A stretch of 64,000 nt of DNA from Fuerstiella sp. (GTDB lineage Bacteria; Planctomycetota; Planctomycetia; Planctomycetales; Planctomycetaceae): the NCBI GenBank assembly GCA_022447185.1, contig JAKVAY010000038.1:71838-135837 (forward strand), in the 5' to 3' direction. The translations under genes were made by a program, and so were the position numbers. The notes beneath the pieces were generated by a model. The model had not been told where the DNA came from and did not search any database. It was given only the letters and a program-made list of their open reading frames with translations. Each line of letters opens with the position of its first letter. The stretch's first letter is position 1. Shown here one piece after another: positions 36,750 to 45,873 of this stretch.

Positions 36750-36839
36750 ATGAAACGTCGTTTTGCCGCTCACGCTGGTTTTTCGCTCACTGAGTTGCTG
36801 GTTACTCTTTCACCGGCTCTTCATGCGACGCCGGAATAA
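36750..36839 (+). pseudogene. Truncated prepilin-like N-terminus (29 aa)
   Basis: The ORF starts MKRRFAAHAGFSLTELLVTL and stops after 29 codons. Its N-terminus has the class III/DUF1559-type prepilin signal: basic residues, then GFSLTELLV with the Gly at the peptidase site, Phe and the Glu at +5. The rest of a normal prepilin (hydrophobic helix end and H-x-DG domain) is missing; the frame ends in the downstream lipoprotein gene's 3' end. I take it as a decayed or truncated prepilin or a chance match. It overlaps the 3' end of the convergent lipoprotein gene by 38 bases. Confidence 0.5.
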
Positions 36840-37644
36840 CACCAGAGTTGGAATCGTTTTCGGTATTCCCATTTGCTTCAGCGGCTTGCGTGGCCAGTCG
36901 TTGTTCCAGGTCTTCCGGAACCATGAACTGATGGGAATCAGTAATCCTCACACGCGCAACCGTCTTATTCCTTTTGCGAGGATTCCACGGAAAACGCAGA
37001 CGTGATCCCGCAAACTGAGTACCGTCGTAAATGGAACCCTTTTGAAATGGTCCGGCACCGAACAGCCATGAATCTTTGGCGTCACTGTTGGCAACCGCCG
37101 CTCCGGACTGCCAGACGGGTTTCCCGGTTTCCCGGTGGTAGGCGAATACAACGATCTTGGAAGTTGACATTGATGAATTACGTTTGCCAATTGCAATTTC
37201 CGGAATTGTTGGTGCCATCGGGACCGCTGGCAACAATGTCGCCGCAGTACTGAGCGCATTGCTCGCGGGGATTCCGTACGTGACCTCCAGCGCATCTGTT
37301 CCCAGGGCACCCACTCGTGCTTCAACAATATAGTCTGCGTCCGGGGCTGACAGCTTCAGGAGACATCCGGACGTGATGAGCTTCTGTCGCAGAGTGCTGA
37401 CGATGTAGGCGGAATTGACATAGTTGTCCATCCCTAATGAATCGGTGCTCTTGTCCGGTGTGATGTACGCGGTATCGAGAAAGACAGTTTTCCCCTTCAG
37501 AGCCGACAGATCGAGCCGGTCGATAGAGCGGTCGACGGCGTCAGACAGAAGGAGTTGTTCAGTTCCGGATCGCATTTGAGTCGTCCCACAGCCAGTGACG
37601 GGAAGAATCAGAAAGAGCGTCAGAACCAGTTTGCGACTGGACAC
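36802..37644 (-). CDS. Predicted lipoprotein of unknown function (280 aa)
   Basis: The N-terminus MSSRKLVLTLFLILPVTGCG is a type II signal peptide with lipobox VTGC, so Cys19 is expected to be acylated and the protein membrane-bound. It continues with a domain with TVFLDTAYITPDKSTDSLG, VNSAYIVSTLRQKLITSGC, DADYIVEARVGALGTDALE and a beta-rich region including KIVVFAYHRETGKPVWQSG. The C-terminus is Asn/Ser/Glu-rich. The middle part may be a conserved lipoprotein family of planctomycetes; I cannot name it. The start is GTG at 37644, without a clear Shine-Dalgarno. Confidence 0.75.
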   Translation of the reverse strand: MSSRKLVLTLFLILPVTGCGTTQMRSGTEQLLLSDAVDRSIDRLDLSALKGKTVFLDTAYITPDKSTDSLGMDNYVNSAYIVSTLRQKLITSGCLLKLSAPDADYIVEARVGALGTDALEVTYGIPASNALSTAATLLPAVPMAPTIPEIAIGKRNSSMSTSKIVVFAYHRETGKPVWQSGAAVANSDAKDSWLFGAGPFQKGSIYDGTQFAGSRLRFPWNPRKRNKTVARVRITDSHQFMVPEDLEQRLATQAAEANGNTENDSNSGVIPASHEEPVKE

Positions 37645-38306
37645 GGCGGGCCACTTAAACAGAGTAAAATATATGAGGCAGCGTTTGTGTGACAGATTCT
37701 AGATTGTTGTGAAGGCTGAACCGTAGGTGCATTTACAGAATCGCTGCTGGTGAATTGGCAGCCATCAGCGTCCACACCGCATACCGGCAGAATCTGCCGG
37801 TATGCGGATGGTCGCGAAACGGCAGCGGCGACAGGAGGCACGTACCGAAAATCTCTGCACTCTTCCATTGGTGCTGGTACGTTGCTGCTTTTCCGTCAGT
37901 CATTCGCCGAATGATTGACCAAGGCTACGGCAGGTCATGCGTGGTATTTCCGCGACGCTCGATCAACGTAGTCAATGGCGAACCAGTCGGTGCCCCTTTC
38001 CCAATCTAAGAATTCTATGCTCCGCTGATCGTTTATATGTCCGATTTTTTGAATCAGGATATTGTTTTCCGTCCAGGCAGGCCGTCAGTATGCTCCGTCC
38101 TGAATTCAGCATCCACCGTACATTTCTGCCTCGATTCGTTGTCGTGGAGCGGACGCGAGGAGATACAGTTTTTTGAGTTCGCATTTGACGGGTTACAAAT
38201 ACACGATCGCACCTCATTGTCGCGCGTAGCAGGAAAACAGTCGCCGTTTGCGATTCACACGACTGAACTGGACTCGCCTTTCCGCTTAAAGATTACTTGC
38301 GTCTCT
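37645..38306. other. Intergenic region between lipoprotein gene and fae
   Basis: About 660 bases with no gene that I can support. It holds a 31-bp near-perfect palindrome (listed apart). Open frames on both strands are short and without family features. Confidence 0.4.
37777..37807. repeat. 31-bp near-perfect palindrome
   Basis: CCGCATACCGGCAGA (37777-37791) is the exact reverse complement of 37793-37807, with one central A. It can form a 13-15 bp hairpin. No T-run follows on either side, so it is not a standard terminator. It could be an operator, a recombination/replication-type site or a transcript hairpin; it lies upstream of the lipoprotein gene on the minus strand, about 130 bases before its start. 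Confidence 0.8.
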
Positions 38307-38855
38307 TTAAAGTGCGCCATCCAGACCTTTCTGATAGTATTTGTGCACAATCTCTTCCTGATGTTCCAGCAACCAGTCGATCGTGGGTTCGTTGTTCATC
38401 GCTTTGTGAATCGCTAGGGCCGTGGCCTTGCGATGGATCTCGAACAGGGCCTTGTGGTCCAGGTTTTCATCGGTAGCCGCGCCGGGGTTGAGCCACACCG
38501 AACAGACGATGCCCAGATCGTTGGCCTTTTCTTTGGGAATGTCGCCGGCTCGAACTGCGTCGAGTACTCCATTGGCGATTGCGGCCTGGACGGTACCCAT
38601 CAGGATGTTGGTGTAGGCGTTGCTTTTGACCGTTACCTTGCTGACCATCAACGTGACAGGACGCACCTGCACGTCGGTGTTGAGAATTGCGAATACTTTT
38701 GAATGCCCGACCGACTGATCACCGGTTAAGGTGGCAATGGCATTGCCGACGGGACCATCAAGTTCGCCGATCACTACTTCCGGCTCGGCAGCCGTAAAGG
38801 CAGGACCACCTGCTACCAATGCTTCGCCTGTTCGCATCACAATTCGTTCACTCAT
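38307..38855 (-). CDS. fae: Formaldehyde-activating enzyme (Fae)
   Basis: A 182-aa Fae. Diagnostic text is GEALVAGGPAFTAAEPEVV, DGPVGNAIATLTGDQSVGHS and VFAILNTDVQVRPVTLMVSK, with the conserved His in SVGHSKV that takes part in the condensation. The rest includes KSNAYTNILMGTVQAAIANG and GIVCSVWLNP. Fae joins formaldehyde to tetrahydromethanopterin to give methylene-H4MPT, the entry step of the H4MPT C1 pathway. The start ATG at 38855 (MSERIVMRTG) has AGGA 8 bases upstream; a TTG three bases before is also in frame. It stands alone, far from mch and the RFAP synthase operon. Confidence 0.95.
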   Translation of the reverse strand: MSERIVMRTGEALVAGGPAFTAAEPEVVIGELDGPVGNAIATLTGDQSVGHSKVFAILNTDVQVRPVTLMVSKVTVKSNAYTNILMGTVQAAIANGVLDAVRAGDIPKEKANDLGIVCSVWLNPGAATDENLDHKALFEIHRKATALAIHKAMNNEPTIDWLLEHQEEIVHKYYQKGLDGAL

Positions 38856-39143
38856 CAATCGGTTCCTGTTGCATAAAAGCGGGTCAATCGTTGGCCTGAA
38901 ATATTTCCATCCGAAATTCTATCGTGTCAGACCAATACCTCCAGAGTCACCTGGCGTAAGAATCAGCTTGGTACAGCCACACCACGTTCCGACTGTCAGT
39001 GTTGATGTTTCCGAAGTGAAACCGGGTCACAGACATTTGACAGACGCACAAACGAAACGAAAACTGCGCAACATGTCACCGGTAGATGGATCCATCGGGA
39101 TTGGCCACGGAGAAAAATGTCACCCTTGGCATTCTGCGGAATG

Positions 39144-39710
39144 TTATTCAACCGGCAGCCCGCGATCCTGACGCATTCGACGGACTTCGGCGAGAACCTG
39201 ATCAATCACCTGTGAATTTTTTGTAACCGCTTGATACTCCTGCAGCGTAACGATCATATTGATGACGACTAACAGAATTGCTCCGAGGAGGTGTATTTGC
39301 GAGTCCGCAACGCCGAGCGTGTCTGCAAGCGATACCGGTGTTGCCCGGTCGGCGACGGCTCCAAGGGCTCCGGTTGCAACCAGCAACAGGAGGCAAACAG
39401 TCATACCTGGCAGGAGCCGAAACTTGAGTCGTTGATTGTGGCTGTAGAACTGATTGTCCAGTGAGTAGGCGTTGCTGGTTTCTTCAAGAAATCGTCCGGT
39501 TCCCATGAAATAAGTCAATGCGATTGCGTGAACGAGCGCTGCGAATGTCAGAGCGCCCAGTCCAATTAGCATGTGGGACCCCACCAGTCGCTGAACTTCC
39601 GGCAATGCCGATCCGGTGTCGCCAATGTTCAGTCCCCGCCAAACAGCGTAGAGCAGAACAGAATTTGCGATCAGCGCCAGTGTAAGAAAAATCCGTTTCA
39701 CAAGTGTCAC
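39144..39710 (-). CDS. Integral membrane protein of unknown function (188 aa)
   Basis: Hydropathy suggests about four membrane spans: LTLALIANSVLLYAVW (about 8-25), HMLIGLGALTFAALVHAIALTYF (about 45-68), LLPGMTVCLLLLVATGALGAV (about 98-120) and LGAILLVVINMIVTLQEY (about 140-160). A charged loop with NQFYSHNQRLKF separates helices 2 and 3. The short C-terminal tail is basic and helical (VLAEVRRMRQDRGL). It is probably an inner-membrane protein; I recognise no family. The start is GTG at 39710 (a second GTG at 39701 is possible), with no clear Shine-Dalgarno. It ends the minus-strand run after the secreted protein gene. Confidence 0.65.
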   Translation of the reverse strand: MTLVKRIFLTLALIANSVLLYAVWRGLNIGDTGSALPEVQRLVGSHMLIGLGALTFAALVHAIALTYFMGTGRFLEETSNAYSLDNQFYSHNQRLKFRLLPGMTVCLLLLVATGALGAVADRATPVSLADTLGVADSQIHLLGAILLVVINMIVTLQEYQAVTKNSQVIDQVLAEVRRMRQDRGLPVE

Positions 39711-39755
39711 CGAGGAGCGGAGGCCGGAAATGCAGAGTGCGGTGTAATTGTCAGA

Positions 39756-40637
39756 CTAATGCTTGAGGACCATGACTGTCTGTTGATCGATTTTCTGCAG
39801 GGCTTTTGTTCCACGGATTTCCGACTGCATTTCCATGTGTAAATTCAACTGCATCCGGACCATACGCCCTTGATTTCGATCAAAAAGAACATGACCGGTG
39901 CCGCGTGAATCTGTCAACGTAAGTTTGACTGGTGCGTCGTCTTTGCGTTCAAGTGTTACTGTGGGAGAGTAGTCAATGACGGCCAGACCATTATCGTCAA
40001 GTCCTTTGTAGGTCATGCGTGCGTCCAAACGGAGCGTGGTAAATGGCAGTTCAACAGTCTGTTGACTCTGCCAGGTATCGCCATTCTCCACGGGATTTGT
40101 CGGCAGCAAGACCGACGTCTGGCTAAGCATCTGCTTGAGTGCCGGTTCGTCCACGCCGGTGGGCGTTCCTGCTGCCGCCGTTTTTAGAGTTTCCAGCAGG
40201 TCTTCTGGAATACTGACATCTTTTATGGCACCCGTTGGTCCCATCGTGACCATGAAATCTCTGTCGACGATTTTGCGAAAGACGTTTCCCAGCGATCTGA
40301 CGAACGGATCATCGGGGGATTCCTTCAAGCCTGAGTCGAACACAATCGATTGACTCTGGTTTGGGGACATTTCCACGCGGATGCGTTTGATGGCCTGAGA
40401 TACTACGAAATTGCGGTTGGCCGTCAGTGTGTCCACGTCCCAGACCATATTCATCGTTTGCAGCAGTCGCGACTGATTGTCGAATCCGCCAACTGTCGAC
40501 GTGGTGACCATCTCATTCTGAACGGTGTACTTGAGAGATTCTCCCGTGGACAGTTTCCATTCCAGCAAATCTCCGGAACGGGCCGTCGATGTGACACAGG
40601 CTGTCAGCGCCAGCCACAGGCAGATTCGTGCAGTCAT
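39756..40637 (-). CDS. Secreted protein of unknown function, DUF6263-like (293 aa)
   Basis: The chosen ATG at 40637 (MTARICLWLALTACVTSTARS) gives a signal peptide and has GGAG 9 bases upstream; the ORF extends earlier without support. Downstream the protein is beta-rich: LLEWKLSTGESLKYTVQNEM, TTSTVGGFDNQSRLLQTM, SPDDPFVRSLGNVFRKIVDR, TMGPTGAIKDVSIP, and NGDTWQSQQTVEL. This looks like the secreted DUF6263-type domain common in planctomycetes, as far as I can judge from the text. It would act in the periplasm or be exported. Function unknown. Confidence 0.7.
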   Translation of the reverse strand: MTARICLWLALTACVTSTARSGDLLEWKLSTGESLKYTVQNEMVTTSTVGGFDNQSRLLQTMNMVWDVDTLTANRNFVVSQAIKRIRVEMSPNQSQSIVFDSGLKESPDDPFVRSLGNVFRKIVDRDFMVTMGPTGAIKDVSIPEDLLETLKTAAAGTPTGVDEPALKQMLSQTSVLLPTNPVENGDTWQSQQTVELPFTTLRLDARMTYKGLDDNGLAVIDYSPTVTLERKDDAPVKLTLTDSRGTGHVLFDRNQGRMVRMQLNLHMEMQSEIRGTKALQKIDQQTVMVLKH

Positions 40638-40846
40638 CAGGCAGGCTCCACCGGGATGAGTTTGGTGCGCGGAAGTGTGAGCCCCCGGCCAGAGCGAACT
40701 CTCTAACGAAGGATTTCTATTCCCTGACAGCGACCGTTTCCCCGGAGATTCAGTCGCCAAATCAACGATCCATTCACGTCCGAACCTCAGGATTGTAGCG
40801 ACAGGATGAGAAATGACTCAAAGCCAATTCTGTTGATTCCTGGCCG

Positions 40847-41299
40847 CTATTCACCGGCTTGGCGTACGCCGATGGTTAACAGCAGATTGGCCCACAACGC
40901 CTGGTCGCCGGTTTGAATTGTTAAAACATGGTCTCGTGACGCGACCGCATCATAGAAATCCCAGCGTTGGATCGAGGACAGGTCGATGGTCAGTCCGGCT
41001 TCTGCCAAAATGGAGCGATATTCGTTCCAGACTGGCGGGTCTTCCGCCAGTCGATGCGGGTCGTCTTCGGGCATACCCATTGTTTGGACTGCTTCCACCG
41101 GAACAGCTGTCAGCAGGACTTGCAAAACCTGAGCCACGGTGACCAGACCCGGGCTCAGATTCAGGCTGACCAGCCTGGCACTCGGTCCGATTGCTGATGA
41201 CGCCGGATAATTTCCGTCTGCGATCAGAATTCGGGAACTGTGCCCGGCTTGAGCAATAATCTGATTGATTTCAGGATGGATTAATTCTGATTTGAGCAT
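40847..41299 (-). CDS. RbsD/FucU family sugar mutarotase
   Basis: A 150-aa protein of the RbsD/FucU family: MLKSELIHPEINQIIAQAGHSSRILIADGNYPAS holds the N-terminal His and Asp residues in the active site, and the C-terminus has TGDQALWANLLLTIGV. RbsD and FucU are D-ribose pyranase and L-fucose mutarotase; which sugar is used here is not clear. It starts 3 bases after the prfA stop, so it is co-transcribed with prfA, which is an odd neighbour for a sugar enzyme. The usual prmC gene is not in this place. Confidence 0.85.
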   Translation of the reverse strand: MLKSELIHPEINQIIAQAGHSSRILIADGNYPASSAIGPSARLVSLNLSPGLVTVAQVLQVLLTAVPVEAVQTMGMPEDDPHRLAEDPPVWNEYRSILAEAGLTIDLSSIQRWDFYDAVASRDHVLTIQTGDQALWANLLLTIGVRQAGE

Positions 41300-41302
41300 G
41301 AG

Positions 41303-42367
41303 TCAGTTTCCCTTGAGTCGTTCCTGTCGATCAAATTCGATGAGTCCCTCGAACAGTTCGTCCATTTCCCCGACTACGATCCGATCCAGTTTGTGAATCG
41401 TGAGTCCGCAGCGATGATCAGTGACCCGATTCTGTGGGAAATTGTAAGTCCGGATTCGCTGACTGCGGTCGCCGGATCCGACCAGGGTGCGTCGGGCTTC
41501 GGCGCGCTCAGCAGCGACCTGTCGCTGCTGAGACTCAAGGATCCGACTCTTGAGCACTTTTAGTGCTTTGGCTCGATTCTTGTGCTGACTTTTTTCGTCC
41601 TGAATCTTGACGGCGATGCCCGTCGGCAGATGCGTCATTCGTACAGCGCTCTCTGTCTTATTCACTTTCTGCCCGCCAGGGCCACCGGCACGCATAGTAT
41701 CAATCTGCAGGTCCTCAGGATTGATGACGATTTCCACATCCGTTGCTTCGGGAAGCACGGCCACGGTGGCTGCACTTGTGTGGATACGTCCCTGTGTTTC
41801 TGTCTCGGGCACACGCTGAACTCGATGCCCGCCACTTTCAAACTGAAGCTCCTGAAACGCACCCTCTCCTGAAATAGAGACAACGACTTCTTTGATGCCG
41901 CCGAGTTCCGTGGGACTGAACTCGATTAATTCGGCTTTCCATTTCTTTGTTTCACAGTATCGCATGTACATGTCGTAGAGATTTCTTGCGAACAGTGCAG
42001 CTTCGTCGCCTCCGGTTCCGGCTCGAATTTCCATTATCAATGAACCGCGAGTGATCGAGTCTCCTGCGGTCGCCAGATCTTCGAGTTCCGTTTTTAGTTT
42101 TTCCATCCGTGCTGCGAGTTCATTAAGTTCTTCCTGTGCGTATTCTTTGGACGCTGCGTCGGTTTCTTCATCGACCATCATTTGCGCGGCATCGATATCG
42201 CCCTCAAGTTCACGATAGGCACGAACGGCGGTCGCGATTTTGGCGAGGCCTCCCATTTCTTTCTGGATCTCGAGCATTCGATCGATGTTGGCAGTGATCT
42301 CCGGATCCATCAGAAGCTGTTGAAGTTTTTCGTGGCGTTCAAATTTTTGTTCCAGACTGGGAAACAT
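41303..42367 (-). CDS. prfA: Peptide chain release factor 1 (RF1)
   Basis: A 354-aa RF1. The GGQ catalytic motif is in [17 protein letters not shown] (about 227-245). The codon-recognition P-x-T motif lies in [20 protein letters not shown], and the N-terminal helical domain is normal. RF1 recognises UAA and UAG stop codons and triggers peptide release. The gene order here is rpmE, then prfA, then the RbsD-family gene on the minus strand, with 387 bases between rpmE and prfA. Confidence 0.97.
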   Translation of the reverse strand: MFPSLEQKFERHEKLQQLLMDPEITANIDRMLEIQKEMGGLAKIATAVRAYRELEGDIDAAQMMVDEETDAASKEYAQEELNELAARMEKLKTELEDLATAGDSITRGSLIMEIRAGTGGDEAALFARNLYDMYMRYCETKKWKAELIEFSPTELGGIKEVVVSISGEGAFQELQFESGGHRVQRVPETETQGRIHTSAATVAVLPEATDVEIVINPEDLQIDTMRAGGPGGQKVNKTESAVRMTHLPTGIAVKIQDEKSQHKNRAKALKVLKSRILESQQRQVAAERAEARRTLVGSGDRSQRIRTYNFPQNRVTDHRCGLTIHKLDRIVVGEMDELFEGLIEFDRQERLKGN

Positions 42368-42754
42368 GAATGAGATTCCTTGGACAGCGGACGGAACAGG
42401 TCCGGCATTCGGTTCCGGATGGGTCAGGCGGCGGCTGCGTTTAATGGAGACGTTCCCTGCTTTCGCATTTCATATCGCCATTTTGCGGTTCGTCCGCCCA
42501 CCTGAACGCGTAATTGCAACAACACAGCGAGTCGTATTGAGTTCGCGTCTGATTGGTCTCCGCAGAGGGTCGGTTTTTCAGATGGTGAACGCAGGCTGCA
42601 GGGAAAAATTAAATCGATTCGGAACGAAATGACAGGGTGTGTTTCAAAAGTGAATCACCCCTCAGCGGGTGAGACATGTTCTGTTCGGAGAAAAGCGAAG
42701 GACGCACACAGATCACTGCGCACGCCCCATCATGAAATGTCAATTTGTTGTTAG
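42368..42754. other. Intergenic region between prfA and rpmE
   Basis: About 390 bases on the minus strand between rpmE and prfA. No protein gene is seen. It should hold a promoter for prfA or a processing site; I could not place it. Confidence 0.35.
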
Positions 42755-43015
42755 CTATTGATCTGTGTCTTTGGCCTTGCCCCATTTCTTCTGGAACTTT
42801 TCGACTCGGCCTGCGGAATCGACGAATTTCATTTTTCCGGTGTAGAACGGGTGCGATGCCGAGCTGATTTCGACTTTAACCAGTGGGTACTCGTTACCAT
42901 CTTCCCACTGGTCGTTCTCTTTTGAGGCCATCGTGGACTTCATGAGAAAACGGGTTCCTGTCGATGTGTCCATAAAGATCACATCCCGGTAATTCGGATG
43001 GATGTCTTTTTTCAT
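42755..43015 (-). CDS. rpmE2: 50S ribosomal protein L31 type B
   Basis: An 86-aa L31. The text [29 protein letters not shown] and [20 protein letters not shown] is typical of L31. The zinc-binding cysteines of the A type are absent, so it belongs to the zinc-independent B type (YkgM/RpmE2-like). It belongs to the large ribosomal subunit. The ATG at 43015 was chosen over a preceding GTG; AAGG lies about 10 bases upstream. No zinc-regulated (Zur) site was seen. Confidence 0.95.
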   Translation of the reverse strand: MKKDIHPNYRDVIFMDTSTGTRFLMKSTMASKENDQWEDGNEYPLVKVEISSASHPFYTGKMKFVDSAGRVEKFQKKWGKAKDTDQ

Positions 43016-43333
43016 CACTCCAGTGCCTTATTAGACTTCTTATTTCAGTAAACTTGTTAAGTTTTCGGAGCGACCAGCGAAAGCGTTTCCGAGCCTCAGT
43101 TCACAGGCACTGCCTCGTTTGAGTCTGAACGCAGACTCCAGTGCAATGATCGACAGATGACGAGTCGAACTGTGGCCAGTCTGCAAGGTCATTCGATCGT
43201 TAAGAAATTCAGGCCGGCCAGTCTAAACCCGGGTTTCCACACCTACAAGGCAGAATACGCTCTACCCCGAATTCGGGAGCAGGCGTGTGTATTTCCACAG
43301 GTTTGATCGGACAAAAAATGCGTCCATACGAAT
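43016..43333. other. Intergenic region upstream of rpmE2
   Basis: About 320 bases between the beta-propeller gene and rpmE2, both on the minus strand. It holds the rpmE2 promoter. No other feature is recognised. Confidence 0.35.
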
Positions 43334-44617
43334 CTAAAGTCCGATCAGGCTCAGGCTGGCGTGACTCCGCAGCAGAATTTTGCTGCCAACGAAGACCGGG
43401 GTCGCCACTGTAAGCTCGTTTGCCAGACTGTTTTCTGAAACGAGGGTGAAGTTGTCGGCTTTAGCGTCCACAACGAAAACGGTTCCGTCTTCCCGAGTCA
43501 GATACAGATGACCGTCGGCCACGATCGGGGAAGAACTGTAGCTGTGTCGGCTTTTTGGCAACTGACCGTTCCAGATGACTTTGCCGGTTTGGACATCGAG
43601 GCAGTACACCGTTCCCCGATCGCGTCCACTATCACCACAAATAAACGCACGGTCACCCAGAACAGCTGGTGTCGGTACGTCAGCGGACGTGTGTTTGTTG
43701 GTGTAGAGGACATGACTGTCTGTCACGTCGCCGGATCCACCCATGCGAATGGCGGTCAATGTTGTACCACGAGCATAGGGGGCCAAAATGATGCCCTGTG
43801 TGGCGACAGGTGACGAAATTGAACGATAGTACTTTTCACCATCAGGATTTAATCCCCCCACACGCCATAATTCGGTTCCGTCTTTGGCTGCATGTGCTGT
43901 GACATAATCAGAGCCCAGTACGACGATTGTCTGGCTGTCGTCTTCGTTTCGTACGACGGTTGGAGTTGAATAACTCTGGTTAGCCTCCAGCGGCGCTTGC
44001 AGGTCACGGTCAACCTTCCACAGTACTCCGCCGTCAGTCGTCCGGAGTGCAGCGATCCACGACGGTCCCGACTGTACGCAGGAAATCACGATTGCCCCGT
44101 CGATGAGCACCGGAGAATTTCCCAGGTCCCACCAGAGCGTATCGACGGTTACTTTGCCGAAGTTTTTGTGCAGGTTCACGTTCCAGACCAGGTCGCCCTC
44201 CAGATTGTAGCAACCCAGATCGCCACTTTTGAAATAGGCGAACACGTGTTGACCGTCAGTTAATGGTGATGAGTTGGACCCTGTGGCTTTCTTATGTTTT
44301 CCCGGGATTTCAATACCCAGAGTCTGTGACCATTGCTGTTGTCCATCCATTCCGAAGCAAATCAAATGGTTTTTGCCTTCGGCGTTGAGTGTGACGAAGA
44401 TTTGATCTCCGGCAACGGCAGGTGTTGATCCGCCTGGTCCTGGCAATTCTGTTTTCCATAACAAATTGCTGTCTTTCGACCAGTTTACCGGATAACCCAT
44501 TCCGTCAGCTGTGCCGGTCCCGTGAGGTCCACGCCAGCCGGGCCAGTCAGCCGCATGGCCGAATTCGGACATCGACACGACAAACCAGATGCAATAGACG
44601 ACCAGACGCATACTCAT
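43334..44617 (-). CDS. Secreted PQQ-type beta-propeller repeat protein (BamB-like)
   Basis: A 427-aa secreted beta-propeller. The signal peptide is at residues 1-23, ending SEFGHAAD. Repeats of about 40 residues follow with GSTPAVAGDQIFVTLNAEG, SSPLTDGQHVFAYFKSGDLG, TPTVVRNEDD and SSPIVADGHLYLTREDGTV. Family members include BamB and PQQ dehydrogenase-like proteins; no PQQ-binding catalytic residues are obvious, so it is more likely a scaffold or binding protein. The text WPGWRGPHGTGTADG near the N-terminus is typical of planctomycete paralogues of this group. It is monocistronic. Confidence 0.88.
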   Translation of the reverse strand: MSMRLVVYCIWFVVSMSEFGHAADWPGWRGPHGTGTADGMGYPVNWSKDSNLLWKTELPGPGGSTPAVAGDQIFVTLNAEGKNHLICFGMDGQQQWSQTLGIEIPGKHKKATGSNSSPLTDGQHVFAYFKSGDLGCYNLEGDLVWNVNLHKNFGKVTVDTLWWDLGNSPVLIDGAIVISCVQSGPSWIAALRTTDGGVLWKVDRDLQAPLEANQSYSTPTVVRNEDDSQTIVVLGSDYVTAHAAKDGTELWRVGGLNPDGEKYYRSISSPVATQGIILAPYARGTTLTAIRMGGSGDVTDSHVLYTNKHTSADVPTPAVLGDRAFICGDSGRDRGTVYCLDVQTGKVIWNGQLPKSRHSYSSSPIVADGHLYLTREDGTVFVVDAKADNFTLVSENSLANELTVATPVFVGSKILLRSHASLSLIGL

Positions 44618-44867
44618 GAATCCTGTGAACTCAGAAATTTAATAGCCGTGACCGGTACTCGGTGCATTTTTAGCCAGCCCTCTGGCGCGAAACAACTCAG
44701 AAGCCACATGTCCGACCGAAACCAATGATCAGAATCCTGTCAGACAGTCTCGATTTGTAAAAAACGGACTCACTCACGATCAACAAATCGACGGATGATC
44801 GAATTCAGGCTATTCTTCGTGATCATACACGCACATCACCAGTTCATGCTATTCGATCGAAGAGCCC

Positions 44868-45098
44868 ATGAGTGACGATCAAGCGACCGAAATTTCTTCA
44901 GAACCGCTGTTTACAGTAGCGGAAGTAGAGAAACTCACGAATGACGATGCAGCAGCCGGACGTGCCATTGGGAAGATGCTGTCGATCCTGTTCCTGTATA
45001 CCGTTGGGGCCACAATTCTTGTTTCAATGTTGACCTATAAAGGGTGTATGATCGACGAGGGTGTCAGTACAGAAATGTCGGAATCCACAGGCCACTGA
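44868..45098 (+). CDS. Small single-span membrane protein (76 aa)
   Basis: An acidic N-terminal half (MSDDQATEISSEPLFTVAEV) leads into one hydrophobic helix, MLSILFLYTVGATILVSML (about residues 37-55), and a short polar tail. The ATG at 44868 has GAAGAG just upstream. It is probably an inner-membrane protein anchored by its C-terminal part. It ends 8 bases from the convergent deacetylase gene. I recognise no family; it could be a planctomycete-specific small protein. Confidence 0.6.
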   Translation: MSDDQATEISSEPLFTVAEVEKLTNDDAAAGRAIGKMLSILFLYTVGATILVSMLTYKGCMIDEGVSTEMSESTGH

Positions 45099-45105
45099 CC
45101 GACCC

Positions 45106-45873
45106 CTATTGGATCTCCAGAATTTTCCCAAGCAGATTTTCGGTCGGATGTGGGTGTCCTTTGTACTGCCGGAAACCTTCGCCGTATTCAGCACCGATTT
45201 CTTTCCCGCGTCGTGCAGCCCAGCGACGTGATGCGTTGATATACTCATCGATGCCGTGCTGACGCTGCAGCCAGTTGCGCTGGCTGGCATGGCAGGTCAG
45301 CAGTTCCAGACGTTTCTCGATGACGTCGCTGACATCAACGATCATATCGACTGGATGTCGCATGCCAAAGTGATCTGTTCCCTCAACCGCATCAACGTAA
45401 TACAGATGTGGAATCTTTGTGCAGTGTGGAGCCGGGTCCCACTGTTGAGTGCGATAGTTGGGCACGGCAGCGTTGAAGCAGGCATCACGCACGAGTTGAC
45501 TCGTAATTTCGTGATCGTGCATGTAATCCACCGGAGGTGGGGCGAAAATGATGTCAGGATGCTTTCGCCGCAGGAACTCGGCCATCCGTCGACGACTGTC
45601 GTTGTCGAATATGATCGACAGATCACGGAACTCCAGACAACTGTAGTCCACATCCATCATGGCAGCAGAGGCCGCAGCCTCTGCTCGTCGCACATTCGAG
45701 ATTTCTTCCGCTGACAGTTCATCGCTCCCCTTGTCCCCGGGTGTCATGGTTGCGACAGACACGCAGCAGCCTAACTGCTTCAGTTTGAGCAGTGTTCCTG
45801 CACACTGAATCTCGATGTCATCCGGGTGGGCATGAATAGCGAGGATGTTTAATGAAGCAGGGTCGGCGTCCAC
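45106..45873 (-). CDS. PIG-L family deacetylase (BshB1-like)
   Basis: A 255-aa protein of the PIG-L/LmbE family. The metal motif AIHAHPDDIEIQCAGTLL (His-Pro-Asp-Asp) lies near the start, followed by TPGDKGSDELSAEEI, a VDYSCLEFRDLS region and the second metal His in MHDHEITSQL. These enzymes deacetylate N-acetylglucosamine-type groups, for example in bacillithiol or mycothiol synthesis; the substrate here is unknown. The start is uncertain: GTG at 45873 has AGGG upstream and gives a normal family length; a TTG at 46008 would add 45 residues without family similarity. Confidence 0.82.
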   Translation of the reverse strand: MDADPASLNILAIHAHPDDIEIQCAGTLLKLKQLGCCVSVATMTPGDKGSDELSAEEISNVRRAEAAASAAMMDVDYSCLEFRDLSIIFDNDSRRRMAEFLRRKHPDIIFAPPPVDYMHDHEITSQLVRDACFNAAVPNYRTQQWDPAPHCTKIPHLYYVDAVEGTDHFGMRHPVDMIVDVSDVIEKRLELLTCHASQRNWLQRQHGIDEYINASRRWAARRGKEIGAEYGEGFRQYKGHPHPTENLLGKILEIQ

